This document shows positions 17,081-24,773 of a stretch of DNA of 64,000 nt, one piece after another. How positions within the stretch are numbered: the stretch's first letter is position 1; every line of letters starts with the position of its first letter. The DNA comes from CAYRES01 sp964423425 (lineage in GTDB: Bacteria; Actinomycetota; Thermoleophilia; RBG-16-64-13): positions 1 through 64,000 of the forward strand of contig CAYRES010000007.1 in the NCBI GenBank assembly GCA_964423425.1, given 5' to 3'. The translations under genes and the position numbers were made by a program. Under the pieces are notes generated by a model. It did not search any database. It had not been told where the DNA came from and saw nothing but the letters and a program-made list of their open reading frames with translations.

Positions 17081-18586
17081 ATGACCAAGTTGCCGCAACT
17101 CACGCCTGACACGATTCAGTTCATTCTCCTTTCCTTCGAAGGCCCCGACCAGTATTCCAACGCCGGTGGTCTCGGTGTCAGAATGAGAGAGCTGGGGCTC
17201 GAACTGGCCCGCCTTGGGTTTCACACCCACCACGTATTCATCGGTGATCCCAAGCTCCCACCGGTTGAGAGCCCCCATCCGAATCTGACGATCCACCGTT
17301 GGTCTCAGTGGCTGTCGGCCCGTTTTCCCCAGGGCGTCTACGAAGGCGAGGGGCCGAAGATGGCCGACTGGAACGCCAGCCTGCCTCCGTTCGTTGTCAA
17401 CGACCTTGTCGCGCCCGCCGCCCGTTCTGGTCGATTGACAGCCGTGCTTGCCGAAGAGTGGCACACTGCCGCTTCCGTCTGCTCGCTGTCGGATCAGCTG
17501 TGGGCTGCCGGCCTGCGGGACTCAACCGTGATCCTATGGAACGCGAACAACACCATCGGATTCGACCAGGTGGACTGGGGCAGACTGAACTTCTGCGGCC
17601 AGATAACGACTGTGTCCCGCTACATGAAACACGTGATGTGGTCCCGGGGAGTCAACCCACTGGTCATTCCCAATGGGATACCATCGGACCGCATCAAAAA
17701 GGTCTCACCTTCACGGGTTCGCGCCCTCCGCCAGGCAATAGGTTCAGACGAGCTCCTCTTCAAGATAGGACGGTGGAGTCCGGACAAGCGCTGGAACATG
17801 GCCGTCGATGCGCTCGCGGAAGAGCGGGCGAACGGCGCGGATGTATCCATGGTCATACGGGGCGGCATCGAGCCACATGCGCTTGAAGTGATGCACAATG
17901 CACATGCTCGCGGACTACGAGTAGTGGATGTACGTCCGCCCCGCGATACGAACGAGGCTATCGCCACGTTCGCAAAGCTTCCTCCCGCCGACATCTACAA
18001 CGTCCTCACCTTCCTAAGCGATGACCTCATCTCGGTCTTCTACGCCGCTTCCGACGCCGTCCTCGCCAACTCAGGCCATGAGCCTTTCGGACTGGTTGGA
18101 CTCGAGGTCATGGCTTCGGGGGGCATCGCTTTCGTGGGCTCGACCGGCGAGGATTATGCGATCCCCTACCTCAATGCGGTGGTCTTGGACTCGGAAGATC
18201 CTCATGAGATAAGCATTGCCCTGCAGTACCTCCGTGAGCATCCGCGTGTCCGCGATCATATGCGGCACGAGGCCATGACCACAGCCCGTAACTACTCGTG
18301 GAGGAACATCATTGAGGACACGCTCCTCACCAAACTCAGATATGTTGCCGTCAGGCAGGATGTGAAGACTGCTTCACTACGCACGCCCGGGTCGGCGGCA
18401 GATCGCTCCGGTTTCTCGGCAGGCTACTCCGGTGGCTACGGGGAGGCGGGGGGATCCGACCTTCAAGATTCGCGGGAGGACCGCCCAGCATCGAGCGGCG
18501 GTGAAGAGAGGCTCGGGAACAGCGCGGGCGGAGAACACCCAACCGCCGGACCGGCCTCAGCAACCAAGCCGGAGACCACTTCCTGA
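17081..18586 (+). CDS. Glycosyltransferase, starch/glycogen-synthase-like (GT-B), with low-complexity tail
   Basis: 501 residues. The N-terminal SNAGGLGVRMRELGLELARLG and EEWHTA resemble glycogen-synthase-type GT-B enzymes; the C-terminal nucleotide-sugar site is ANSGHEPFGLVGLEVMASGG near residue 340. The last ~75 residues are Gly/Ser/Glu-rich and not part of the fold. ATG at 17081 has GGAG 7 nt upstream. Its TGA overlaps the ATG of rlmN, so the two are translationally coupled, an unexpected pairing. Donor and acceptor are unknown. Confidence 0.85.
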   Translation: MTKLPQLTPDTIQFILLSFEGPDQYSNAGGLGVRMRELGLELARLGFHTHHVFIGDPKLPPVESPHPNLTIHRWSQWLSARFPQGVYEGEGPKMADWNASLPPFVVNDLVAPAARSGRLTAVLAEEWHTAASVCSLSDQLWAAGLRDSTVILWNANNTIGFDQVDWGRLNFCGQITTVSRYMKHVMWSRGVNPLVIPNGIPSDRIKKVSPSRVRALRQAIGSDELLFKIGRWSPDKRWNMAVDALAEERANGADVSMVIRGGIEPHALEVMHNAHARGLRVVDVRPPRDTNEAIATFAKLPPADIYNVLTFLSDDLISVFYAASDAVLANSGHEPFGLVGLEVMASGGIAFVGSTGEDYAIPYLNAVVLDSEDPHEISIALQYLREHPRVRDHMRHEAMTTARNYSWRNIIEDTLLTKLRYVAVRQDVKTASLRTPGSAADRSGFSAGYSGGYGEAGGSDLQDSREDRPASSGGEERLGNSAGGEHPTAGPASATKPETTS

Positions 18587-20103
18587 TGGACTCGCGCCCC
18601 ACGACACCACAGCAGATCACGCTCGAGACGTATCGTCCCGACATAGCTTTCAAGCTCAAGGAGCTCAACTGCCCGCGTTTCCGGCACACCCAGGTGCTTT
18701 CCCACCTGTTCCATGATCCTGCGGCCCCGTTCTCGGAAGCTTCTTCGCTGCCCACAGACCTACGCACACAACTCGATGTGCTGGGTTCGACGATGTTTCA
18801 CGTGAAACGTCGCGAGGACGACGATGAAGGAACTACGAAGCTTCTGCTGGAATCGCGTGACGGTGCAAGAATCGAGACTGTGGTCATGCGCTCCCCCGAG
18901 CGAATATCGGTATGTGTCTCCACACAGGTTGGGTGCCCACTCCGCTGCGTCTTCTGCGCCACCGGCGCCATGGGGTTCACCCGCAACCTCACAGCAGCGG
19001 AGGTCGTCGACCAAGTACGCATTGCCGATGCGCTCATAGCCGCTGAGCAAGCGCACTTCTCTCCGAACGATCCGGAGAGCAGTTCCGTGCGCACGATGTC
19101 ACCCAGGTGGAGGCTCGAGCCCGGCCGGCTTGGAGCCGGAGAGAATGACGCCCCCGAGGCCGGGAGGCGTGAGCAGGGAGAAGATGAGCCCGAAGCCGGT
19201 GGGTTCGCGCCCGGTGGTCCGACAGCCGGTGAGATCACGGCCGGTGAGATCACGGCCCATAGCCACCCGGCCACTGCTCTCGCAGCCGGTGCGAGGGGCG
19301 CGGGCGAGACAGGTGCCGACCTGAGTGCCCTCAAATCTCAGGGGGCCGCGCGCAACCCACGAGCTTCCCGTGCCCGCAGGCGCATCTCTCACGTCGTCTT
19401 CATGGGCATGGGCGAGCCACTCCTGAACATCGACGCGACTCTCGCTGCCCTGTTCGTCCTCAAGAGCCCCCACGCCTTCGACCTCAGACAGCGCAGTATC
19501 GCTGTGTCCACTGTCGGAGTGCCTGAGGGCATTCGTCGACTCGCCCGCGAGGAACCCCAGGTCAACCTGGCACTGTCCCTCCACGCTGCAACCGACGAAC
19601 TCAGGTCGAAGCTCATACCGTTCAACCGCAGAGTACCGCTCGACGAGGTCATGCGTGCAACCGACGACCATTTTCGCATCACGCACAGAAAGCTTCTTGT
19701 CGAGTACTTGATTCTCCCTGATGTGAATGACTCCGAATCGGACGCAGACGCACTGGCTCGACTACTGGCCCGTCGCATGAGCGTTGTCAATCTCATTCCA
19801 TGGAACCCTACCGATACGATCTCGCCCCGCTCACGTAGCCGTTCCAAGAGCCATAGAGGACGCAGAAGGAAGGAGACCGGAGGCCGTAACCGGGGTAACA
19901 TGGATGTGCGGGATGACAATTCGATTCAGGCGGAATCCATTGAGAGGGCCCTGCAATTCAGGCGCTACCTCGAACGTCGAAATGTCGCTTGTGTGGTGAG
20001 AAGGAGCCGCGGGCTTGTCATAAGAGCCGCCTGCGGACAGCTGGCAACAGCAAGACCGGGTAAGAGGAAACCTCCGTCGCCGGTACGAAATGAAAGCGAG
20101 TAG
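18586..20103 (+). CDS. rlmN: RlmN-type 23S rRNA/tRNA adenine-C2 methyltransferase with two low-complexity insertions
   Basis: 505 residues against roughly 350-400 for the family. The radical-SAM cluster motif is Cys117/Cys121/Cys124 (GCPLRCVFC), with VFMGMGEPLLN near residue 271, SLHAATDELRSKLIPFNR near 331, and a C-terminal cysteine in NVACVVRRSRG (Cys469) matching the methyl-carrying cysteine. About 107 residues (157-263) rich in Gly/Glu/Ala/Pro are inserted after helix DALIAAEQ, including two exact tandem copies of a 15-nt unit at 19226-19255; a second basic insertion (SRSRSKSHRGRRRKETGG) occupies residues 413-446. The frame stays open through both and the flanking domains are intact. A parS-like site lies at 18794. 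Confidence 0.88.
   Translation: MDSRPTTPQQITLETYRPDIAFKLKELNCPRFRHTQVLSHLFHDPAAPFSEASSLPTDLRTQLDVLGSTMFHVKRREDDDEGTTKLLLESRDGARIETVVMRSPERISVCVSTQVGCPLRCVFCATGAMGFTRNLTAAEVVDQVRIADALIAAEQAHFSPNDPESSSVRTMSPRWRLEPGRLGAGENDAPEAGRREQGEDEPEAGGFAPGGPTAGEITAGEITAHSHPATALAAGARGAGETGADLSALKSQGAARNPRASRARRRISHVVFMGMGEPLLNIDATLAALFVLKSPHAFDLRQRSIAVSTVGVPEGIRRLAREEPQVNLALSLHAATDELRSKLIPFNRRVPLDEVMRATDDHFRITHRKLLVEYLILPDVNDSESDADALARLLARRMSVVNLIPWNPTDTISPRSRSRSKSHRGRRRKETGGRNRGNMDVRDDNSIQAESIERALQFRRYLERRNVACVVRRSRGLVIRAACGQLATARPGKRKPPSPVRNESE
18794..18809. promoter_or_regulatory. parS-like ParB-binding site inside rlmN
   Basis: TGTTTCACGTGAAACG matches the conserved bacterial parS (TGTTTCACGTGAAACA) at 15 of 16 positions and keeps the full 14-bp palindromic core. 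It is about 3.5 kb from parB and would nucleate ParB spreading for chromosome segregation. Confidence 0.8.
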
Positions 20104-20214
20104 CCTCCGAAGAGTACGTGAAGCACCTGCAGGGAGGGTTGGTGCAAGGATCGCCTGCTGCGCCACCCGCGCTGCGCGCCCCCGCTATCGGCTATCGAAT
20201 CGATGGGTGGATCA

Positions 20215-20760
20215 ATGAAACGTCGCTGGCTATGGATCGCTCTGGCATTGGCCCTCGCCCTTGTCCTCTACCTGCCCATGCCTATCGCTGAGCGATTCAC
20301 GTCACCCACCCAGCAGGGCCAGTACCTCACGAGCCCGCTTCGCTCCTACCGCTTCGTCATCGCCGCAGCGACCGTCAGTCCGGCAGCGAAGCTCAATGCT
20401 TCCGGCGAGGCCCTTGCTGCGGCCAAAGCCCTGTTCGAACCCCACGGCATCAGACCTACGAAAGTCGAGTTGCTCTTCTTCCCCGAACCGCAGCCCTATA
20501 GCTACACCTCCAGAGACGGTCATGTTCTCACGGTGCCCCACACCGGCAGATTCGTCTGGGAGGTCTGGGCACCGCTTCCATCGGACGACACGAACGCCGG
20601 TGTGGTCGACGTTGTAGGCCTGTTGGACTATGTGAGCGGCGAAGTCCTCGCCGGCCGGTTGCCTGAGGAACAGCCAACGGAGAGCGATCCCGGCTCTGCC
20701 AGCAGTACCAGCAGGACATCCTTCTCGACCGGCGCCACCATGAGGGCCATCCCTTCGTAG
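20215..20760 (+). CDS. Exported or membrane-anchored protein of unknown function
   Basis: 181 residues. MKRRWLWIALALALALVLYLP is a signal peptide or signal anchor; the rest has segments such as YRFVIAAATVSPAAKLNASG, VELLFFPEPQPYSYTSRDGH and GRFVWEVWAPLPSDD that I do not recognise. ATG at 20215 has GGTGG just upstream. The last ~45 codons run antisense through the 3' end of the Roadblock gene (overlap 20628-20760) and are Ser/Thr-rich, so the true C-terminus may be an extension gained by stop loss. Confidence 0.65.
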   Translation: MKRRWLWIALALALALVLYLPMPIAERFTSPTQQGQYLTSPLRSYRFVIAAATVSPAAKLNASGEALAAAKALFEPHGIRPTKVELLFFPEPQPYSYTSRDGHVLTVPHTGRFVWEVWAPLPSDDTNAGVVDVVGLLDYVSGEVLAGRLPEEQPTESDPGSASSTSRTSFSTGATMRAIPS

Positions 20761-20996
20761 TCGAGAAGAAGCGTCGATAGTCCTCCAAGCTTTGCACTCC
20801 GGCCGAAGTCCATGGCGGCCACAATCGTGTCGACGACCAGCGCGGCCAAGGACTCGGGTGCGACCCCGGTCGGCCCAGCGCCCGCGGTGCCCGTGTGTGC
20901 AATGAGAAGCCCCTGGTCAGAGACCAACATGGCCGCGACGACCCCAGGGGAGCTCACATAGCAGTCCAGAACCTCTTTCATATGATCCTCGGCCAT
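20628..20996 (-). CDS. Roadblock/LC7 domain protein
   Basis: About 122 residues. VLDCYVSSPGVVAAMLVSDQGLLIAHTG, the helix VAPESLAALVVDTIVAAM and the strands STLLLDYEGMALMVAPVEKDVLLVLLAEP form the alpha/beta Roadblock fold, found in regulators of small Ras-like GTPases (MglB) and other bacterial scaffolds. No small-GTPase gene is next to it. Start choice among ATGs at 21002, 20996 and 20981 is uncertain; 20996 has AGGG at 6 nt. Its 3' end overlaps the convergent plus-strand gene by 133 bp. Confidence 0.8.
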   Translation of the reverse strand: MAEDHMKEVLDCYVSSPGVVAAMLVSDQGLLIAHTGTAGAGPTGVAPESLAALVVDTIVAAMDFGRSAKLGGLSTLLLDYEGMALMVAPVEKDVLLVLLAEPGSLSVGCSSGNRPARTSPLT

Positions 20997-21640
20997 CGCC
21001 ATCCCTACCTGAGCACGGTGGAGTGTTGAGTGTCAACCGACAGGACACCCGGACCATCTTGGCTCCTGGGCATCCTTTGAGTCAAAACATATGAACACCA
21101 CTCATACACCGACCTCTGTCTCTCAAAGAACCCTCCTTGACAACCCCAGGACGGCCTCGTCCATCCCTCCCAGTGGACACGCTTCCAAGCCTCAGGGCTG
21201 AGTGCGGGGCTCTGCGGGTACACATCCCTGGTAGGTGGGCGTGGGGAGAGAAGGCGGGCCTTTGCGCTCCATGTGCGACACAGGTGCCGCCGCCACCGCG
21301 GAACACGGCACCATCTTCGCGAAGCACAAGCCCGACCCTGTATAGGCCGCACCCCGGCAAGACCCGCCACCGTACGGTGGCTCTTCGCGCCGGCCGGGGA
21401 CACCCGCAACGGCATCCGCTGCGAAACCAAGTGATGCAGCCAACCGCGAGCACGTGCGAGAAGCGCACCGGTATCCCCGGTGCGGCGCTTGTCCGTCGCG
21501 CGCGGACAGTCGCCGCCAGCCGAGAACGTGTGCGCCACAGCACCTCCGGCCTTCGGTCCCGCTCCGGAGTGGGCCCTGCCCCCGAACCTGCGCCGGCCCC
21601 AAGACTCTTGGTTCTCTCGCGTTCGCCCACGTTGCCTGGG
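20997..21640. other. Gene-free interval upstream of Roadblock gene
   Basis: About 640 bp. Open frames exist on both strands but all are Arg/Pro/Ser/Cys-rich and read like chance frames in GC-rich DNA. I looked for RNase P RNA, tmRNA and SRP RNA core motifs and saw none. A TTGACA-like hexamer lies just upstream of the Roadblock gene on the minus strand without a convincing -10. Confidence 0.5.
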
Positions 21641-21955
21641 TCAGGCCGATTCAATGCCCTTGCCCCATGAGGTCAACTGGTGGCCAATGATCAGGCCGGC
21701 GCGACGGGCCGGCTCTTCGCCGGTGAAGACAACGCGAAGACCATCGCTGCGACCTGCGACTTCCGACAAGTACATGCAGCCGCGGACAACAGGACACCGC
21801 TCATCACACGCCACATCGTCAGTCGGCCAACTTATGAGAGGGTCATTCTGGAACAGGAGTGATGACTCGGGCTTGCTCAGACACACAGACACGACGAGCG
21901 CCCACCAGTCGCCTTCCCTCTCGATACCAAGCTTGATCTCCACTTCGAACCTCAT
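21641..21955 (-). CDS. Small hypothetical protein
   Basis: 104 residues beginning MRFEVEIKLGIEREGDWWAL, with balanced composition and many G/C third positions, unlike the surrounding shadow frames, which argues it is real. LRVVFTGEEPARRAGLIIGH near the end could be a beta-alpha segment. No signal peptide or membrane helix. I do not recognise a family. No strong ribosome-binding site is visible (GAGG only 2 nt from the ATG). Confidence 0.5.
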   Translation of the reverse strand: MRFEVEIKLGIEREGDWWALVVSVCLSKPESSLLFQNDPLISWPTDDVACDERCPVVRGCMYLSEVAGRSDGLRVVFTGEEPARRAGLIIGHQLTSWGKGIESA

Positions 21956-22273
21956 GTCCTCGGGATCGGGTGGCCTTCGTCGGCGAGCGCTGGAGCCCCG
22001 AGGCTCCGGCCGTGAGGCCCTGGGCCGCGGAGACCCAAGCCGCCCGGCACGCGTATCCCGGACCGGACACCGTGCCTACCGGGGGCGTGCTCACAGGCGT
22101 GCCCACGCCCCCAGCTGCCCGAGACACAGCCCATACAGCTCGACCGGCGGTGCCCCTCTCTCACATCACTTCCCACACATCCAACAAGCCTCGCTCCAGC
22201 GCGCGCACGTCTCGCCGTCGATTCAAGGGAACGACTCTGGGAATATCCCCCTCATCCTTCCCAGGCCACCCCA
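21956..22273. other. Gene-free interval before parB 3' end
   Basis: 318 bp. A small hairpin GGAGCC-CCGA-GGCTCC lies near 22002. No frame here has credible composition; I see nothing else. Confidence 0.5.
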
Positions 22274-23257
22274 TCACTCACTCAAACGATTGATGACCGA
22301 TTCCAGTTCGGTCACGTCCTTGAACTTGAGCTCCACACGGATCCCAGATGCCGAAGCCGATACTCTTGCATCCGTGTGAAATGTTCCGCGAAAGACCGCT
22401 TCCGCCCTCGCGGCCAAGGACCTCGTGATGACAGGCTTAAGCGATGGTGCACCGGCCTTTCGCTCGTCGTCTGCCCTGTCGTTCAGACGACGAACCTCAG
22501 CCTCGACCTTTCGCACCGACAGCCCTTCCCGGGCGGCCTTGCGAGCCAGCTTGAGCTGCAGCCCCCGCGACCCAAGCCCAAGAAGCGCCCGCCCGTGTCC
22601 TTCGGCCAGGTCGCCTTCCGCCAGCATCTGTTGAATCTCCGCAGGAAGCTCCAAGAGTCGGAGCTTGTTGGCAAGAGCCGGCCGGCTCTTGCCAACCTGC
22701 GCGGCCAATCTCTCTTGGGTCACCCCCAGGTCATCGAGCAGTATTTGCAGCGCACAGGCCTCATCAATGGGATTCAATTGCTGCCTGACGAGATTCTCAA
22801 CCAGGGCCAGTTCCAGGCTCTCCGTGTCGCTGGCCCCCCGGACTATCGCGGGCACAACCGTGAAACCGGCCAACTGCGCCGCGCGCCACCGCCTCTCTCC
22901 CGCAATCAACTCGTAGCCCTCGCCCTGCCGGCGGACGATAACCGGCTGCACTATCCCCACACTTTCGATGGACTTGGCGAGCTCCTCGAGAGTGTCACGG
23001 TCCAGAGACCTGCGAGGCTGCCGTGGGTTGGGCGCTATTCGTGCGCACGAAATATCAACAACTGCTGTCGTCGCAGACTTCGTGCCGGCCCCAGCGTCCC
23101 GCTGCTCGCGTTCCTCCCCAGCGACACCGCGGAGGCCTGGAGCGGGGCTGCCGGTCTGGTACTCGTCGATACCCTGAGCCTGAGAATTCTCGTCAAGGGG
23201 CTTATCGCCCAGAAGCTCCGCGAGGCCTCGTCCCAAACCGCTCTTCTTCCTAACCAC
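22274..23257 (-). CDS. parB: Chromosome-partitioning protein ParB (Spo0J)
   Basis: 327 residues. The N-terminus has GLGRGLAELL, the ParA-stimulating basic motif; the CTP/arginine patch is GERRWRAAQLAG near residue 120; ENLVRQQLNPIDEA and the helix-turn-helix around LAAQVGKSRPALANKLRLLELP follow, and the C-terminus has a dimerisation helix. It loads on parS (sites at 18794 and 26295) and clamps DNA. GTG start overlaps the parA stop by 8 bp with AGGAGGT in front. A 30-bp palindrome lies within the HTH codons. Confidence 0.96.
   Translation of the reverse strand: MVRKKSGLGRGLAELLGDKPLDENSQAQGIDEYQTGSPAPGLRGVAGEEREQRDAGAGTKSATTAVVDISCARIAPNPRQPRRSLDRDTLEELAKSIESVGIVQPVIVRRQGEGYELIAGERRWRAAQLAGFTVVPAIVRGASDTESLELALVENLVRQQLNPIDEACALQILLDDLGVTQERLAAQVGKSRPALANKLRLLELPAEIQQMLAEGDLAEGHGRALLGLGSRGLQLKLARKAAREGLSVRKVEAEVRRLNDRADDERKAGAPSLKPVITRSLAARAEAVFRGTFHTDARVSASASGIRVELKFKDVTELESVINRLSE
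22667..22696. repeat. Perfect 30-bp palindrome inside parB
   Basis: Two abutting 15-bp arms (GTTGGCAAGAGCCGG and its reverse complement) encode part of the ParB helix-turn-helix (around GKSRPALAN). It is not a parS sequence. Such a long perfect dyad in constrained codons is unlikely to be neutral, but it could be chance from the amino-acid pattern. Confidence 0.7.
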
Positions 23258-24035
23258 GGGCGACTACCTCCTGGGCAAAGTCGAAGTACGCATCCGAACC
23301 GGGGCAATGAGGATCAAGCATGAACACCGGCACCCCAAAGCTGGGCGCCTCCGCGAGACGTATGTTCCTTGGAATAACAGTCCTGAACGTCAACTCGGGA
23401 AAGTGACGCCTCACCTCGGCCTCAACCTCTCGCGCAAGATTGGTCCGGGTGTCGACCATGGTGAGAAGCAGTCCGGCGATGCAAAGCCGCCCATTCAGCC
23501 TCGTCCTGATAGCCTCAACCGTCTGCAGGAGCTGCGCCAATCCCTCCAGGGCATAATACTCCGCTTGCACCGGCACGATCACCGAATCGGAGGCCACGAG
23601 GGCATTCACCGTGAGCAGCCCCAGCGAAGGGGGACAGTCGATGAACACGAAGCCGAACCCCCCGGGACCGGAGTCGAGACCGGCCAAGGCCTCCCTCAGG
23701 CGGAATTCCCTGCGCTCGAGCTTGGGTAGGAGGACCGAGACACCGGCCATGTCGATACCCGAAGGAGCCAAGAAGAGATTGGGGACCTTGGTCGGCCGGA
23801 TGATCCCGCTCAGTTCCACCTCTCCCAGCAGCACATGGAAGAGCGTGGGTTCCTTCTCCTGCACCCTCACGCCGAGCCCGGCTGAAGCGTTCGCTTGTGG
23901 ATCTGCATCTATCAGCAGAACGCGCTCCCCGGCTTGGGCCAGTGTCGCCGCAAGATTCACGGCTGTGGTCGACTTACCGACGCCTCCCTTTTGATTTGCG
24001 ATTGCGAATATCACGGCGTATTGCTCATTGCTCAA
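23250..24035 (-). CDS. parA: Chromosome-partitioning ATPase ParA (Soj)
   Basis: 261 residues. The deviant Walker A motif is IANQKGGVGKSTTAVNLA, followed by LLIDADPQANASAGLG and FIDCPPSLGLLTVNAL (Walker B region). It forms ATP-dependent dimers on nucleoid DNA and works with ParB. The TTG start overlaps the rsmG stop (TTGA), with GGGAG 4 nt upstream; the family's usual N-terminus supports it. Confidence 0.96.
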   Translation of the reverse strand: MSNEQYAVIFAIANQKGGVGKSTTAVNLAATLAQAGERVLLIDADPQANASAGLGVRVQEKEPTLFHVLLGEVELSGIIRPTKVPNLFLAPSGIDMAGVSVLLPKLERREFRLREALAGLDSGPGGFGFVFIDCPPSLGLLTVNALVASDSVIVPVQAEYYALEGLAQLLQTVEAIRTRLNGRLCIAGLLLTMVDTRTNLAREVEAEVRRHFPELTFRTVIPRNIRLAEAPSFGVPVFMLDPHCPGSDAYFDFAQEVVARG

Positions 24036-24739
24036 CCGTCTCCCAGCGGCCGCTTGGCCGGAATCCCTGCCCTACGCGGATATGCGGCCGGAGTTTCCAT
24101 CGTTTTCCGCCCATACACCAAATACCTGTCGGTCGCTTCCTCAAAGGGTCTTGCCTGAACGACCTCCACACGCGGCACGCCCAGTATAGCGAGAGCCCGC
24201 TCCCCGCATATCCACTCTTGGTCCGACATTGCCGCTTTCATGGCCACAAAGAAGCCTCCTACCTCAAGAAGAGGAACCGAGAGCTCAGCTACCACCGGAA
24301 GAGAGCCTACGGCCCTCGTCACCGCCACATCGAACCCGGATCGGCCGGCACCTCGACCAAAGTCCTCGGCCCGCAAGCGCTCGACCCTGGCGTTGCGCAG
24401 GCCCAGGGCCTCAACAGCAGACTGCAGGAATTCGCACTTCTTCTTGACTGACTCGAGTAGGGTGATCCGCAGCTCCGGGCGGGCGATGGCCAGCACCAAC
24501 CCCGGCACGCCGTTGCCGCAACCCACGTCGACAAACCTGCCGTGTGCGCGATCCAGGAACGGTAGATTCGTGAGGGAGAGCGCGTCGAGGAAGTGCTTCT
24601 TCTCAATCTCCACCGGATCGCGGATCGCGCTCACGTTCACGCGGCAACTCAGCAACATGTCGAGGAACCGCTGTAGCGCAGTGAGCTCCTCTCCATTCAA
24701 GCCGAGCGACCTGTACGTGGATGTCTGGGTCAAGTCCAT
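24032..24739 (-). CDS. rsmG: 16S rRNA (guanine527-N7)-methyltransferase RsmG
   Basis: 235 residues from ATG 24739. The SAM-binding motif is FVDVGCGNGVPGLVLAI near residue 70, followed by LLESVKKKCEFLQ and VTRAVGSL, all typical of RsmG (GidB). The start lies 35 bp after the mnmG stop; an in-frame TTG six nt further upstream is possible. It continues the mnmG-rsmG-parA-parB run. Confidence 0.95.
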   Translation of the reverse strand: MDLTQTSTYRSLGLNGEELTALQRFLDMLLSCRVNVSAIRDPVEIEKKHFLDALSLTNLPFLDRAHGRFVDVGCGNGVPGLVLAIARPELRITLLESVKKKCEFLQSAVEALGLRNARVERLRAEDFGRGAGRSGFDVAVTRAVGSLPVVAELSVPLLEVGGFFVAMKAAMSDQEWICGERALAILGVPRVEVVQARPFEEATDRYLVYGRKTMETPAAYPRRAGIPAKRPLGDG

Positions 24740-24773
24740 CCGCAACGCACCGCTACTCCGGCCGGTTCGCTCA

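Noticed and set aside
21082..21670. Overlapping frames of up to 190 codons on both strands, and possible structural RNA
   Set aside because: Arg/Pro/Cys-rich compositions; none of the core motifs of RNase P RNA, tmRNA or SRP RNA is visible.
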